Of a stretch of DNA of 64,000 bases, positions 24,743 to 32,308 are shown piece after piece. This DNA is from Mucilaginibacter conchicola (lineage in GTDB: Bacteria > Bacteroidota > Bacteroidia > Sphingobacteriales > Sphingobacteriaceae), in NCBI RefSeq assembly GCF_003432115.1, contig NZ_QWDC01000003.1, positions 62,001 to 126,000 on the forward strand, in the 5' to 3' direction. The translations under genes were made by a program, and so were the position numbers. Under the pieces are notes generated by a model. The model saw nothing but the letters and a program-made list of their open reading frames with translations, was not told the origin of the DNA and did not search any database. Numbering within the stretch: position 1 is the stretch's first letter; each line of letters starts with the position of its first letter.

Positions 24743-25179
24743 AAGGGGATAAGCTTTACCATAAAGCATTAAACGAAGCAAATGCTGAAAACCCAGATTT
24801 AGCCTTGGTATTCGATTTACTTGACCGGGCATCAAAGCAAAATAATTCTAAAGCCACTTACGCATTAGGCACATGGTATTTGTTTGGTAAACACATATCT
24901 AAAGATGATAAAAAAGCATTTGAAATGCTCTCGATCGCAGCAGCTCAATTTCATCCTGAGGCTTGCTTTGATTTAGCTAAATGTTATGAAGAAGGCACAG
25001 GGAGCAAAAAGGATTTACGGTTAGCTTTCAAAAATTATCAAAAAGCTTCCCTTCTCGGCGATAAGCAATCCATATACGAGGTAGGGCGATGCTATTATTA
25101 TGGAATAGGAACTGAGGTTGATAGAGAGCTGGCTGATATGTGGCTGGCAGTTGCTTCGGAGAACGGAATCGAAAATTAG
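24739..25179 (+). CDS. Sel1-repeat (SLR) protein
   Basis: A 146-residue cytoplasmic protein with Sel1-like repeats of about 36 residues: SKATYALGTWYLFGKHISKD, then HPEACFDLAKCYEEGTGSKKD, then KQSIYEVGRCYYYGIGTEVD. Such repeats form alpha solenoids for protein binding. No signal peptide. It overlaps the preceding gene by four bases (ATGA). Base composition is more AT-rich than upstream genes, which together with the next gene suggests a recent addition to the operon. Confidence 0.85.
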   Translation: MKGDKLYHKALNEANAENPDLALVFDLLDRASKQNNSKATYALGTWYLFGKHISKDDKKAFEMLSIAAAQFHPEACFDLAKCYEEGTGSKKDLRLAFKNYQKASLLGDKQSIYEVGRCYYYGIGTEVDRELADMWLAVASENGIEN

Positions 25180-25192
25180 TTTAGTAAACTGT

Positions 25193-25222
25193 TGATTGTT
25201 GGCGAGGACACCAACAACAAGA
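25193..25222. repeat. REP-like hairpin TTGTTGGCG..CACCAACAA
   Basis: GTTGGCGAGGACACCAAC with flanking TT/AA makes a short hairpin. Its AGGACACC core resembles the loop side of the RAYT-flanking palindromes at 53555 and 54183, although the arms differ. Confidence 0.5.
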
Positions 25223-25296
25223 AATAGATTCTTTTCGTACAAATAAGGACGCCGCTTATGCTTTTAGAGTGTATTCAATTCAAAACTATTTAAATA

Positions 25297-26049
25297 ATGA
25301 GACCGAAGAAATTCTGGGTTCAGATCTGTAGCCGAAGACCTTATGTTGATGACAAAATATATGTTGACCACTGCAGGCTTATAGAAAGCCTTTTTACTTA
25401 CTATTTAGCGCCTGTTTACTTAAAAAAATTAGGAAAATTACTGATTGATTTTAAAGAAGAAGATGATTGGTCTATTTTTCCGAAGGAAGCAGGAGAATCT
25501 ATTTACACGCTTAGAACATCATTTTCGTTTGATAGATTTTATGAATCATCACCTTCAGGTAAACAGGCGTTATTGCTTAACGCCGTTCGAGATGGTTTAC
25601 TAAAATTATATGAACACCTTGGTCTTAACTGTAATGATGTTAACTACGCGTATAAAGAGATTTTAGAAAGGGACTATAAACTGAGTGTTCCATTACTTAA
25701 AGGTGGGAAATTTAATAAGCAGCGCAGAATTAAAGCATCGTTGGTAGCTGAGCATTTCTTAGAATATGCGATGGTTTATTTGATATTCACTGATAAACAG
25801 GGGATTGAGCTAAACAAAATACCGCTTTTCAAAACCGATGCACACCAATTTGCGTATCAGCGATTAGTAGCATCAGGAAAATGGACTTCCGATGATGTTT
25901 TTTCTGTTTATAACAATTCAAAAGAATTTTGGATAGATGTAACTACAGATGGAAAACACCTAATTCGGTATAGGCCTCAGGGTCGAGATATTGAAGGTGT
26001 GCAAGAAGAGATCAATTTTTTTGCGAAGGATGTTTTTGTAAAGTTGTAA
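25297..26049 (+). CDS. Hypothetical protein, unrecognised
   Basis: Not recognised. A 250-residue soluble protein with alternating aromatic and charged residues, no signal peptide and no membrane segment. Visible stretches include WVQICSRRPYVDDKIYVDHC, a basic patch KGGKFNKQRRIKAS near 152-165 and the end QEEINFFAKDVFVKL. It is AT-rich relative to the neighbours and lies between REP-like repeats (25193 and 26070), so lateral acquisition is possible. It could be an operon tail gene after Sel1, 117 bases away. Confidence 0.6.
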   Translation: MRPKKFWVQICSRRPYVDDKIYVDHCRLIESLFTYYLAPVYLKKLGKLLIDFKEEDDWSIFPKEAGESIYTLRTSFSFDRFYESSPSGKQALLLNAVRDGLLKLYEHLGLNCNDVNYAYKEILERDYKLSVPLLKGGKFNKQRRIKASLVAEHFLEYAMVYLIFTDKQGIELNKIPLFKTDAHQFAYQRLVASGKWTSDDVFSVYNNSKEFWIDVTTDGKHLIRYRPQGRDIEGVQEEINFFAKDVFVKL

Positions 26050-26069
26050 ATAAAAAGGCCTTCCTCACC

Positions 26070-26162
26070 TTGCTGGCGCACGCGTGCCGCGTGTGACATA
26101 TAATATTACTTCTCTAAACGTTACCTTAAACCTGCAGCACACGCGACACGCGTGCGCCAGCA
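26070..26162. repeat. Inverted repeat of the TGCTGGCGCACGCGTG family
   Basis: Arms TGCTGGCGCACGCGTGCC then GCGTGTG (26071-26095) and the complement ending CACGCGTGCGCCAGCA (26137-26163), with one mismatch over 25 bases. Half copies are at 1245 and 9852. Confidence 0.8.
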
Positions 26163-26180
26163 GTTAAAATATTAAAACAA

Positions 26181-26212
26181 AAAGGCCAGAAACATCCGTT
26201 TCTGGCCTTTTA
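26181..26212. terminator. Terminator of the SYLF gene (bidirectional)
   Basis: Perfect stem AAAGGCCAGAAA / TTTCTGGCCTTT (26181-26192 and 26199-26210) with a 6-base loop, 20 bases from the SYLF stop codon. Confidence 0.8.
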
Positions 26213-26229
26213 TAATAAATCAGAAAATC

Positions 26230-26907
26230 TTATTTAAAAACATCCAAAGTAGCTTTCAACTTTGTGATAGCAGCGTTGGTGCTGGTGGCACGACCAAAGA
26301 TATCGCCCGAGTCGGCATCATCGCCGTAGAACTCAGCGTTAGCCGATTTGTTGATGGCCAGGTTTGAGCCATTTACGCTGATACCGGCAAACAAACCTTT
26401 ACTGCGCGAGTAGCTGTAAACCTCGGCTTGTAACTTGTAATCGGTGCTGGCGGTAGAGCTGCGGCCAACCGGGCCTGCTGCTGCAGAAATGTCGCCACCA
26501 ATGGTGAAATCGCCGTCTTTAACTTCAGTAAGTACGCCCTTGTGGTGGAAAACCAAAACCATATCAACCGATTGTACACCTATCTGGAAACCGATGCTGC
26601 CGCCCGTAAGGGTAACAAAAACCGGATCGCTCCATTTGCCGTCGGCCAGTTTAACCATGGCAAGGCCTTGTCCGCGTTTGCCGCCAATACCAAAACCTGC
26701 GTTGATCAGTTTCGGGATAATAACAATGCCCTCGTACTCCTCAATTAACTGGTGAGGAATGGTCTCTTTCATCTTACTGAAATCTTTAAGAACAGAAGTA
26801 GCCTGGTTTATTTTCTCAGTTCCTTTTTCTTGCGTTGCTTTGGCCGATGTAAGCACAATAAATGCGCTTAACAATAATGGAAGGCCTAAAAATTTAAAAC
26901 GTTTCAT
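26230..26907 (-). CDS. Exported SYLF-domain lipid-binding protein (Ysc84/DUF500)
   Basis: A 225-residue protein with a signal peptide (MKRFKFLGLPLLLSAFIVLT to about residue 24). The SYLF domain is seen in IPHQLIEEYEGIVIIPKLI, GFGIGGKRGQGLAM, GSIGFQIGVQSVDMVLVF, GDISAAAGPVGRSSTA and AYSYSRSKGLFAGISVNGS-like (VYSYSRSKGLFAG) blocks. SYLF proteins bind phosphoinositides in eukaryotes; in bacteria their envelope role is unclear. An upstream TTG at 26928 would add seven residues; the ATG at 26907 directly precedes the signal peptide and is preferred. Confidence 0.88.
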   Translation of the reverse strand: MKRFKFLGLPLLLSAFIVLTSAKATQEKGTEKINQATSVLKDFSKMKETIPHQLIEEYEGIVIIPKLINAGFGIGGKRGQGLAMVKLADGKWSDPVFVTLTGGSIGFQIGVQSVDMVLVFHHKGVLTEVKDGDFTIGGDISAAAGPVGRSSTASTDYKLQAEVYSYSRSKGLFAGISVNGSNLAINKSANAEFYGDDADSGDIFGRATSTNAAITKLKATLDVFK

Positions 26908-26963
26908 GTTGTTGTATTTCTTGTGCAATTATAACTCTGTTGATGGATAATTGTTGCGATGTT

Positions 26964-27076
26964 TAAGTCAAAAGTCAAAATTAAAAAGTCAAAACTCTGC
27001 CTAAGCATTGGGAGTTGGCATCTGCATGTCTGCACATTTGAAATCTGCACATTTAAAATCCGCACATCTGAAATCT
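26964..27076. repeat. Two runs of reiterated short words
   Basis: 26964-26995 repeats AAGTCAAAA three times. 27020-27076 repeats variants of TGCACATTTGAAATC four times. The second word recurs as a true inverted repeat at 31287-31404. They occupy the whole gap between the SYLF promoter region and the next gene. Confidence 0.65.
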
Positions 27077-27080
27077 ACAT

Positions 27081-27088
27081 TATCTTTG
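27081..27088 (+). promoter_or_regulatory. -7 promoter element of the LuxE-like gene
   Basis: TATCTTTG, exact TAnnTTTG. Only 7 bases separate it from the ATG at 27096, implying a leaderless or nearly leaderless mRNA if the start is right. Confidence 0.6.
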
Positions 27089-27095
27089 CCCCGAT

Positions 27096-28082
27096 ATGAT
27101 AAAGCCGGACAAAGAGCAGGTATTTTCGATAAGTAACGAACAGCAGTTCGGCGAGGCTGCCTTGCAGGTATTCCACTTTCAGGCGGAGCATAATGCCATC
27201 TACAGCCGGTTTGTTGTTGGGCTGGGTATAGATGTCGCCAATGTTACCTCTGTTGAGCAGATCCCGTTTTTACCGATAGAGTTCTTTAAAGCGCACAATG
27301 TGATTTCTGTAGATGCGGAACCGCAAATCACGTTCACCAGTTCGGGCACTACGGGCATGATCACCAGCAGCCATCATGTAAGTGATGTAAGCTGGTACGA
27401 GGAAAGCTTCCGCCGTGCGTTTGAGTTGTTTTATGGCGATATTAAACAATACACCGTGTTGGCCTTATTGCCGGCCTATCTGGAGCGTGAGGGTTCATCT
27501 CTTATCTATATGGCGCAGGATATGATAGAGCAATCCGGCAATGTCGATAGCGGTTTTTACCTGTATAATCACGAAGATCTTTACCAGACCTTACTCAAAC
27601 AACAATCTGCCGGGAAACCAACCATATTAATAGGTGTGACCTTTGCTCTGCTGGATTTCACAGATAACTACCAACTTAACTTCCCTGAACTCATCGTAAT
27701 GGAAACCGGTGGTATGAAAGGCCGCCGTAAGGAAATGATTCGCGAAGAGCTACATGATACGCTTTGCGCAGGTTTTGGGGTAAAGTATATCCACTCAGAA
27801 TACGGCATGACGGAGCTTTTGTCGCAAGCCTATTCAAAAGGAGAGGGGATATTTAACTGCCCGCCCTGGATGCGCATTGTAACCCGTGATACCAATGATC
27901 CGTTGAGTTTGGTAGGTGTAGGAAAAACAGGTGGCGTAAATATTATAGATCTGGCTAATATCAATTCCTGCGCATTCATTGCCACGCAAGATCTGGGCAA
28001 GATTTATCCTGATGGTTCGTTTGAGATATTGGGCCGCTTTGATAACTCAGACATCCGTGGGTGTAATTTGCTGGTGAGCTAA
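27096..28082 (+). CDS. Acyl-protein synthetase LuxE-like (ANL superfamily)
   Basis: A 328-residue member of the LuxE/adenylate-forming group. It has the P-loop-like TFTSSGTTGM (about 85-94), the SEYGMTE motif (about 235-241), and the C-terminal DLGKIYPDGSFEILGR-FDNSDIRG region. LuxE activates fatty acids as acyl-AMP and transfers them to a carrier; in Bacteroidota relatives the acyl group acted on is unknown. No lux genes are adjacent. Monocistronic. Confidence 0.82.
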   Translation: MIKPDKEQVFSISNEQQFGEAALQVFHFQAEHNAIYSRFVVGLGIDVANVTSVEQIPFLPIEFFKAHNVISVDAEPQITFTSSGTTGMITSSHHVSDVSWYEESFRRAFELFYGDIKQYTVLALLPAYLEREGSSLIYMAQDMIEQSGNVDSGFYLYNHEDLYQTLLKQQSAGKPTILIGVTFALLDFTDNYQLNFPELIVMETGGMKGRRKEMIREELHDTLCAGFGVKYIHSEYGMTELLSQAYSKGEGIFNCPPWMRIVTRDTNDPLSLVGVGKTGGVNIIDLANINSCAFIATQDLGKIYPDGSFEILGRFDNSDIRGCNLLVS

Positions 28083-28083
28083 G

Positions 28084-28170
28084 AGGCCTCTCCCCGCCCT
28101 CTCCAAAGGAGAGGATGAAAATAAATGTTTAATTAGAGTCCTCTCCTTTGGAGAGGGTTTGGGTGAGGCA
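28084..28170. repeat. Inverted pair of CTCTCCTTTGGAGAGGG elements
   Basis: One copy on each strand: 28084-28116 (complement, CCTCTCCAAAGGAGAGG inside) and 28138-28170 (CCTCTCCTTTGGAGAGGG then TTTGGGTGAGGC). Each contains its own palindrome CTCTCCTTTGGAGAG-like core. Single copies are at 16730 and 41071, and a variant at 1520. Confidence 0.75.
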
Positions 28171-28188
28171 AAAATATTGTTATTTTTG
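28158..28188 (+). promoter_or_regulatory. Perfect Bacteroidota promoter partly inside a repeat element
   Basis: TTTG (28158-28161), exactly 19 bases, then TATTTTTG (28181-28188): a full match to TTTG-N19-TAnnTTTG. The -33 box is part of the repeat element 28138-28170. It drives the PH-domain gene at 28211. Confidence 0.75.
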
Positions 28189-28210
28189 CCGCCATCATTA
28201 CATCAATATC

Positions 28211-28873
28211 ATGATAGACAAATTCTTAAGAGAAGAACAAGATCCCAAAGCAGTTGAGAAGGTTTATTCGCGCCTGGTTGACCTGCTCACCACCGGCGAA
28301 GAGATCATTTATATAGCGGTACAAAAGAAACCACTGGTAAACCTGTTCCCTGATTGTATTGCCATTACCAATAAGCGTATTTTGTTTTTTACGCCTGCAA
28401 ACCTGGGCCTTTCTATAAAATTTGTTGATTTTGTATGGAAGGATGTGGTTGATGTACACACTAAAGAAGAAATTATTGGTGCTGTATTCAGCATCAAAAC
28501 CACTATAGGTACCGAGATGGGTGTTGATTACCTGCCAAAGGTACAGGCCCGCAAGCTTTACCAATACGCCCAGGAACGTAAAGAAGCCGAGCGCGAAGCC
28601 CGCCGCTTGCGCGATCTGGAAGAGAAGCGTGCGGAATCAGGTTCTATCCAGGTAGATCATCCTGCGCAGGCAGTGTTCCAGCCATCGGCACCGGTTGTAC
28701 AACAGCCACCTGCAGCACCAACACCGCCGCCTGCTCCGACACCGGTAGCAGAAGAGCCCAAAAAGGACGAACTGACCGAGAAACTAAAACGCCTTAAAAC
28801 CTTGTTCGAAAGCGGTTTGATCTCTCAGGAAGAATATAACCAAAAGAAATTAGAGTTGCTGAGTGATTTTTAG
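28211..28873 (+). CDS. PH-domain and SHOCT-domain protein
   Basis: A 220-residue cytoplasmic protein. Residues about 15-115 form a bacterial PH domain (VEKVYSRLVDLLTTGEEIIY..PDCIAITNKRILFFTP..DFVWKDVVDVH). A charged helix (EREARRLRDLEEKR) and a Pro/Ala-rich linker follow, and the last 33 residues are a SHOCT motif (LKRLKTLFESGLISQEEYNQ). SHOCT is usually an oligomerisation or membrane-targeting module. The ATG at 28211 is chosen over one at 28148, which lies inside the promoter and repeat. Confidence 0.85.
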   Translation: MIDKFLREEQDPKAVEKVYSRLVDLLTTGEEIIYIAVQKKPLVNLFPDCIAITNKRILFFTPANLGLSIKFVDFVWKDVVDVHTKEEIIGAVFSIKTTIGTEMGVDYLPKVQARKLYQYAQERKEAEREARRLRDLEEKRAESGSIQVDHPAQAVFQPSAPVVQQPPAAPTPPPAPTPVAEEPKKDELTEKLKRLKTLFESGLISQEEYNQKKLELLSDF

Positions 28874-28970
28874 TGTTAGAGATCGGAGATTAGTTAACCA
28901 GAGATTAGTTAATAAAGGATTGGGTGCTACCCAATGGCTAATCTCTAATTAACCAATCTCTAATCACTAA
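28872..28970. repeat. Word-type inverted repeat (GAGATTAGTTAA)
   Basis: Left arm repeats GAGATTAGTTAA twice; right arm reads TAATCTCTAATTAACC and AATCTCTAATCAC. The centre contains TTGGGTGCTACCCAA, a further short hairpin. It fills the gap between convergent genes and may end both transcripts. Confidence 0.65.
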
Positions 28971-29419
28971 ATTAATCTGTCATCAAAACTAAAAGGGTGA
29001 GTATTTAGAATGCTCACCTTTTTTATGTCGGGATGCCAGGGATTGAGCAGGTAATTATACTCCTGCGGAACGATGGCCGATGGTACTTTCATCATCAGGT
29101 ATTTGGTTTCCTGTATAAACTGATTCCCAATTTGTTTTAGTTCGGCAGGTGATGAGGCGTCCTGCCAGTTGTGGGGCAGGGTGGTTGCATCAAGCGTAAG
29201 GATGCTGTGCTCCGGTGCTTCAATTTCTGCAATGCAAAAGTTTGATGGCGTAAACAAAGGCTGCAGGTGTACCAAAACTTCAAGCACTGCCAATGACCTG
29301 CTCGATGCTGTGTACACCATTGATTTTCCCTCACTGTTCCAGCGGCCGCCGTACAAACGCGCACCGGTACCGGTAAGGTCGTTAATAAAGTTGCAATTGC
29401 CTATGCGGTACAGTACCAT
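28967..29419 (-). CDS. RES-domain toxin (NAD+ phosphorylase type)
   Basis: A 150-residue RES-family protein. The name-giving Arg, Glu and Ser are visible as R in YRIGN/GGRWNSEG, Glu in LAVLEVLVHL and Ser in the PSAIVPQEYNYLLNP region. RES toxins degrade cellular NAD+ and form type II pairs with Xre/MbcA/ParS antitoxins. The ATG shares one base with the antitoxin stop (TAATG at 29417-29421), so translation is coupled and antitoxin is made first. Length is normal and no frameshift is seen, so the toxin looks intact. Confidence 0.9.
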   Translation of the reverse strand: MVLYRIGNCNFINDLTGTGARLYGGRWNSEGKSMVYTASSRSLAVLEVLVHLQPLFTPSNFCIAEIEAPEHSILTLDATTLPHNWQDASSPAELKQIGNQFIQETKYLMMKVPSAIVPQEYNYLLNPWHPDIKKVSILNTHPFSFDDRLI

Positions 29420-29910
29420 TAAGCAAATATACCGTACTCAATACGGCCAAGCTCTTTAAAAACCATATCAAAACCTGCAGAAGTATCTAAGATACTAACC
29501 GGGGCCTCGCCATTAAATACCAGGCCCGGCGTTTTTATCCAAAGCTTAAACTTATCCATTGAACCGAAAACTTCCTCACCGCGGGCATATAAACGCGCTA
29601 ACTCAACGGCTTTCTCGGCATACTCGGTTTTAATGATAGCATCATCCTCATAGCGTTGCAAAGTACGCTCAGAAATATGCAATATGCCTGATAGCTCTTG
29701 TATGGTTAGTGATATTTTTTTGGCAAGTACTAACAAGGTTTTTTTAGGGAAACCCTGCCTTGCCAATTTGATGATATCAAACTCTGAAGATGATTTTGCA
29801 GGCTTGGTGCTTAGCAAATCATAAAACGGGGTTGATGAACTTTGGGTAATATACATTGCCATTGGTTCATTAACCTCGTTTTTTGTGTTATGTTTTATTT
29901 TGTACGACAT
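29419..29910 (-). CDS. Xre/MbcA/ParS-family antitoxin (DUF2384)
   Basis: A 163-residue antitoxin. The N-terminal half has a helix-turn-helix-like region (LARQGFPKKTLLVLAKKISLTIQELSGILHISERTLQRYE) and the C-terminal half the DUF2384 toxin-binding domain (EKAVELARLYARGEEVFGSMDKFKLWI and the final LGRIEYGIFA). It should neutralise the RES toxin and repress the operon. An operator-like inverted repeat overlaps the start codon. If the promoter at 29916-29947 is correct the mRNA begins at or near this ATG; Met17 or Met19 (29862, 29856) are alternative starts. Confidence 0.9.
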   Translation of the reverse strand: MSYKIKHNTKNEVNEPMAMYITQSSSTPFYDLLSTKPAKSSSEFDIIKLARQGFPKKTLLVLAKKISLTIQELSGILHISERTLQRYEDDAIIKTEYAEKAVELARLYARGEEVFGSMDKFKLWIKTPGLVFNGEAPVSILDTSAGFDMVFKELGRIEYGIFA

Positions 29911-29947
29911 TTATCCAAAAATATGTACAAAATGTCGTATTTGCAAA
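29898..29947 (-). promoter_or_regulatory. Promoter and composite operator of the RES-Xre operon
   Basis: On the minus strand: -33 TTTG (CAAA at 29944-29947), 20 bases, then TATTTTTG (CAAAAATA at 29916-29923). Two overlapping inverted repeats enclose the -7 box: TACGACATT / AATGTCGTA (29903-29911, 29931-29939) and TTTTGTAC / GTACAAAA (29898-29905, 29925-29932). A repressor bound to both arms would block RNA polymerase. The left arm includes the antitoxin start codon. Confidence 0.6.
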
Positions 29948-31231
29948 TTATTCAGCAACTATTAAAAAATAGTTCTTCTTACCTTTTTGCACTACCAGAA
30001 ATTTACCGTTTATCAGTTGATTGCTGGTGTAAACATCCTCAGGGGTGTTCACCTTTACGCGGTTAACGGATACACCGCCACCTTGTATCATCTTTTTGGC
30101 TTCGCCCTTTGACGGGAAAACCGATGAGTGGCCCGCCAGTAATTCTGTTGCGTTTATACCTGCTTCAAATTCGCTTTTTGCAACGGTAAAGTTTGGTACA
30201 CCGTTGAACAGGTCTAACACTTCGCCATCATTCAGCTCATTTAAAAACTCAATACCCGCATTGCCGAATAAAAACTCTGACGATTTTATCGCTTTCAAAA
30301 ATTCAGCCTCTCCGTGTACGCGGATGGTGATGTCCTTAGCTAAGGCTTTTTGCAGCACGCGCAAGTGAGGGGCAGCATCATGCTCAACTTCCATTGCTTC
30401 GATGGTAGCACGCTCATGTAAGGTAAATATCCTGATGTAGGCCTTTGCGTCAACATCGGTTGTGTTTAACCAGAATTGGTAAAACTGGTATGGCGATGTA
30501 CGCGCCGGATCTAACCACACTGCGCCGCTCTCGGTTTTGCCAAATTTGGTGCCATCTGCCTTTTTGATCAGCTGAGTAGTTAAGGCATAAGCCTCGCCCG
30601 CATCTTTACGGCGGATAAACTCGGTACCGGTAACAATGTTACCCCATTGGTCGCTGCCGCCCATTTGAAGTACGCAATTCTTGTTCTTCCACAGGTAGTA
30701 AAAATCGTAGCCCTGTACCAGCTGGTAAGTAAACTCGGTGAAAGACATACCGGTATCGCCCTCAAGGCGTTTCTTAACCGAATCTTTCGCCATCATATAA
30801 TTAACGGTGATGTGTTTACCCACATCGCGTATAAAATCAAGGAAAGTAAAGTTCTTAAACCAATCGTAGTTGTTAACCATTTCGGCGCTGTTGGCGCCGC
30901 TGTTAAAGTCTAAGAAACTTTTAAGCTGTTCTCTAACGCAGTTAAGGTTGTGCTGCAATACGTCTTCTGATAGCAGGTTACGCTCGTCAGATTTACCTGA
31001 TGGGTCGCCAACCATACCGGTAGCGCCGCCAACCAAAGCATAAGGCTTGTGGCCCGCGCGCTGAAAATGTATCAGCGTCATGATCTGGGTAAGGTGGCCA
31101 ACATGCAGCGAATCGGCAGTAGGGTCAAAGCCGATATAGCCCGATGCCATACCTTTATTCAGTAATTCCTCGGTTCCGGGCATAATATCATGCAGCATGC
31201 CTCTCCAGCGTAGTTCTTCAACAAAATTCAT
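29948..31231 (-). CDS. tyrS: Tyrosyl-tRNA synthetase
   Basis: Class I aminoacyl-tRNA synthetase charging tRNA-Tyr. HIGH motif is HVGH at residues 43-46, KMSKS motif is KFGKTESG near 230, and QMGGSDQWGNI marks the tyrosine site. The C-terminal S4 domain (KGEAKKMIQGGGVSVN, then LINGKFLVVQKGKKNY) binds the tRNA. Length 427 is usual for the bacterial TyrS. The 3' end lies 37 bases from the RES-Xre promoter region. Confidence 0.97.
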   Translation of the reverse strand: MNFVEELRWRGMLHDIMPGTEELLNKGMASGYIGFDPTADSLHVGHLTQIMTLIHFQRAGHKPYALVGGATGMVGDPSGKSDERNLLSEDVLQHNLNCVREQLKSFLDFNSGANSAEMVNNYDWFKNFTFLDFIRDVGKHITVNYMMAKDSVKKRLEGDTGMSFTEFTYQLVQGYDFYYLWKNKNCVLQMGGSDQWGNIVTGTEFIRRKDAGEAYALTTQLIKKADGTKFGKTESGAVWLDPARTSPYQFYQFWLNTTDVDAKAYIRIFTLHERATIEAMEVEHDAAPHLRVLQKALAKDITIRVHGEAEFLKAIKSSEFLFGNAGIEFLNELNDGEVLDLFNGVPNFTVAKSEFEAGINATELLAGHSSVFPSKGEAKKMIQGGGVSVNRVKVNTPEDVYTSNQLINGKFLVVQKGKKNYFLIVAE

Positions 31232-31263
31232 AACTATAATAAAATGAGCAAATATGCGAGGTG

Positions 31264-31271
31264 CAAAGCTA
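31264..31271 (-). promoter_or_regulatory. -7 promoter element of tyrS
   Basis: CAAAGCTA, complement of TAGCTTTG, exact TAnnTTTG, 33 bases upstream of the tyrS ATG. The -33 region falls inside the word repeat starting at 31287. Confidence 0.55.
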
Positions 31272-31286
31272 AAAATATTCTATAGA

Positions 31287-31404
31287 TGTGCAGATTTCAA
31301 ATGTGCAGATGTGCAAATTAAACAAAGCATTATCAGGAGATTGATGTTTGGATGCTAAAATTCGAAACATCTGAAATCTGCACGTTTGCATATCTGCACA
31401 TTTG
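31287..31404. repeat. Inverted repeat of the TGCACATTTGAAATCTGCACA word
   Basis: Left arm TGTGCAGATTTCAAATGTGC then AGATGTGCAAAT; right arm ACATCTGAAATCTGCACG then TTTGCATATCTGCACATTTG. The same word is tandemly repeated at 27020-27076. It separates the divergent tyrS and AcpH-like genes. Confidence 0.7.
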
Positions 31405-31445
31405 GGCGTTCTCACAATTTTGCCTATTTTTCGTTATATAGCTGT

Positions 31446-32114
31446 ATGAATTTCCTTTCGCATTATTATTTCGACCGTGATACCACCAACTGTTACTTTA
31501 CTTTAGGAACAGTATTGCCCGATCTTTTAAAGAATGCGGATAAGAACGTTATCCTGCACCCCGAGAAGCTTATACATACAGACCAGAACGTAAACTCCAT
31601 CATTGCCGGCTGGAATAAACACCTCGAGGTTGACAGATATTTTCATTCTGATGACTTCTTTCTTACCCACTCGCATCGCCTAAAGCAGGATTTGGCGCCG
31701 GTTATCGAAGGCTCGCCGGTTAAACCTTTCTTTTTGGGGCACATTGCCATTGAGCTGATACTGGATAATCTGCTTATTACCACCGGCGAGATCAATGTGA
31801 ACGAGTTTTACGACCACCTGGACAGTTGCCAGGAAGATACCATTGCCGAGTTCCTGAGTTTTGCCGGTATGAATGATCCCAATAAGTTCCTGCGCTTTTA
31901 CCGCGACTTTAGGCAGAGCCGCTACCTGCATACCTATATTAATGTAGAGCAGATCACATACGCCCTTAAACGTATTTGTATGCGGGTTTGGCGTAATCCC
32001 TTTACCACACAGCAAGAAGAAGATATGACCGGTATCCTGCTCAATTATCGCCTTAGTTTGATGAATAGTTTTATGGATGTATTTAATAGCGTAGCGGCTA
32101 ATTTATCGGTATAA
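31446..32114 (+). CDS. ACP phosphodiesterase-like protein (AcpH/DUF479-like)
   Basis: A 222-residue protein starting MNFLSHYYFDRD, like AcpH, which removes the phosphopantetheine arm from acyl carrier protein. The pattern LGTVLPDLLKNADK, GWNKHLEVDRYFHSDDFFLTHSHRLK and LGHIAIELILDNLL parallels the metal-binding His/Asp helices of the HD-like AcpH fold. Identity to E. coli AcpH looks low, so the function is tentative. The ATG at 31446 is chosen; a longer reading from 31386 would start in the repeat. Confidence 0.65.
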   Translation: MNFLSHYYFDRDTTNCYFTLGTVLPDLLKNADKNVILHPEKLIHTDQNVNSIIAGWNKHLEVDRYFHSDDFFLTHSHRLKQDLAPVIEGSPVKPFFLGHIAIELILDNLLITTGEINVNEFYDHLDSCQEDTIAEFLSFAGMNDPNKFLRFYRDFRQSRYLHTYINVEQITYALKRICMRVWRNPFTTQQEEDMTGILLNYRLSLMNSFMDVFNSVAANLSV

Positions 32115-32260
32115 GAATAGGGCGGTTTTTAAAAAATGGCTAAGCCATACCGCATGTTTACGATGCCATTCTTAGCTTTTGTGAATAACTTTTAAATCAA
32201 AAGTGCTTAAAAACCAATATTTAACATTTATTTTTCTTTTATATACCAAAAATATATCTG

Positions 32261-32296
32261 TACCTTTGCAGTCCCAATTGTATTGGGAAAAAGGAG
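32261..32296 (+). promoter_or_regulatory. rpsA promoter and Shine-Dalgarno-like site
   Basis: TACCTTTG (32261-32268) is an exact -7 element, with TTTA 19 bases upstream. The leader carries AAGGAG at 32291-32296, 12 bases before the ATG, a clear Shine-Dalgarno-like match that most genes in this window lack. Confidence 0.65.
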
Positions 32297-32308
32297 AATA
32301 AATTTTTA

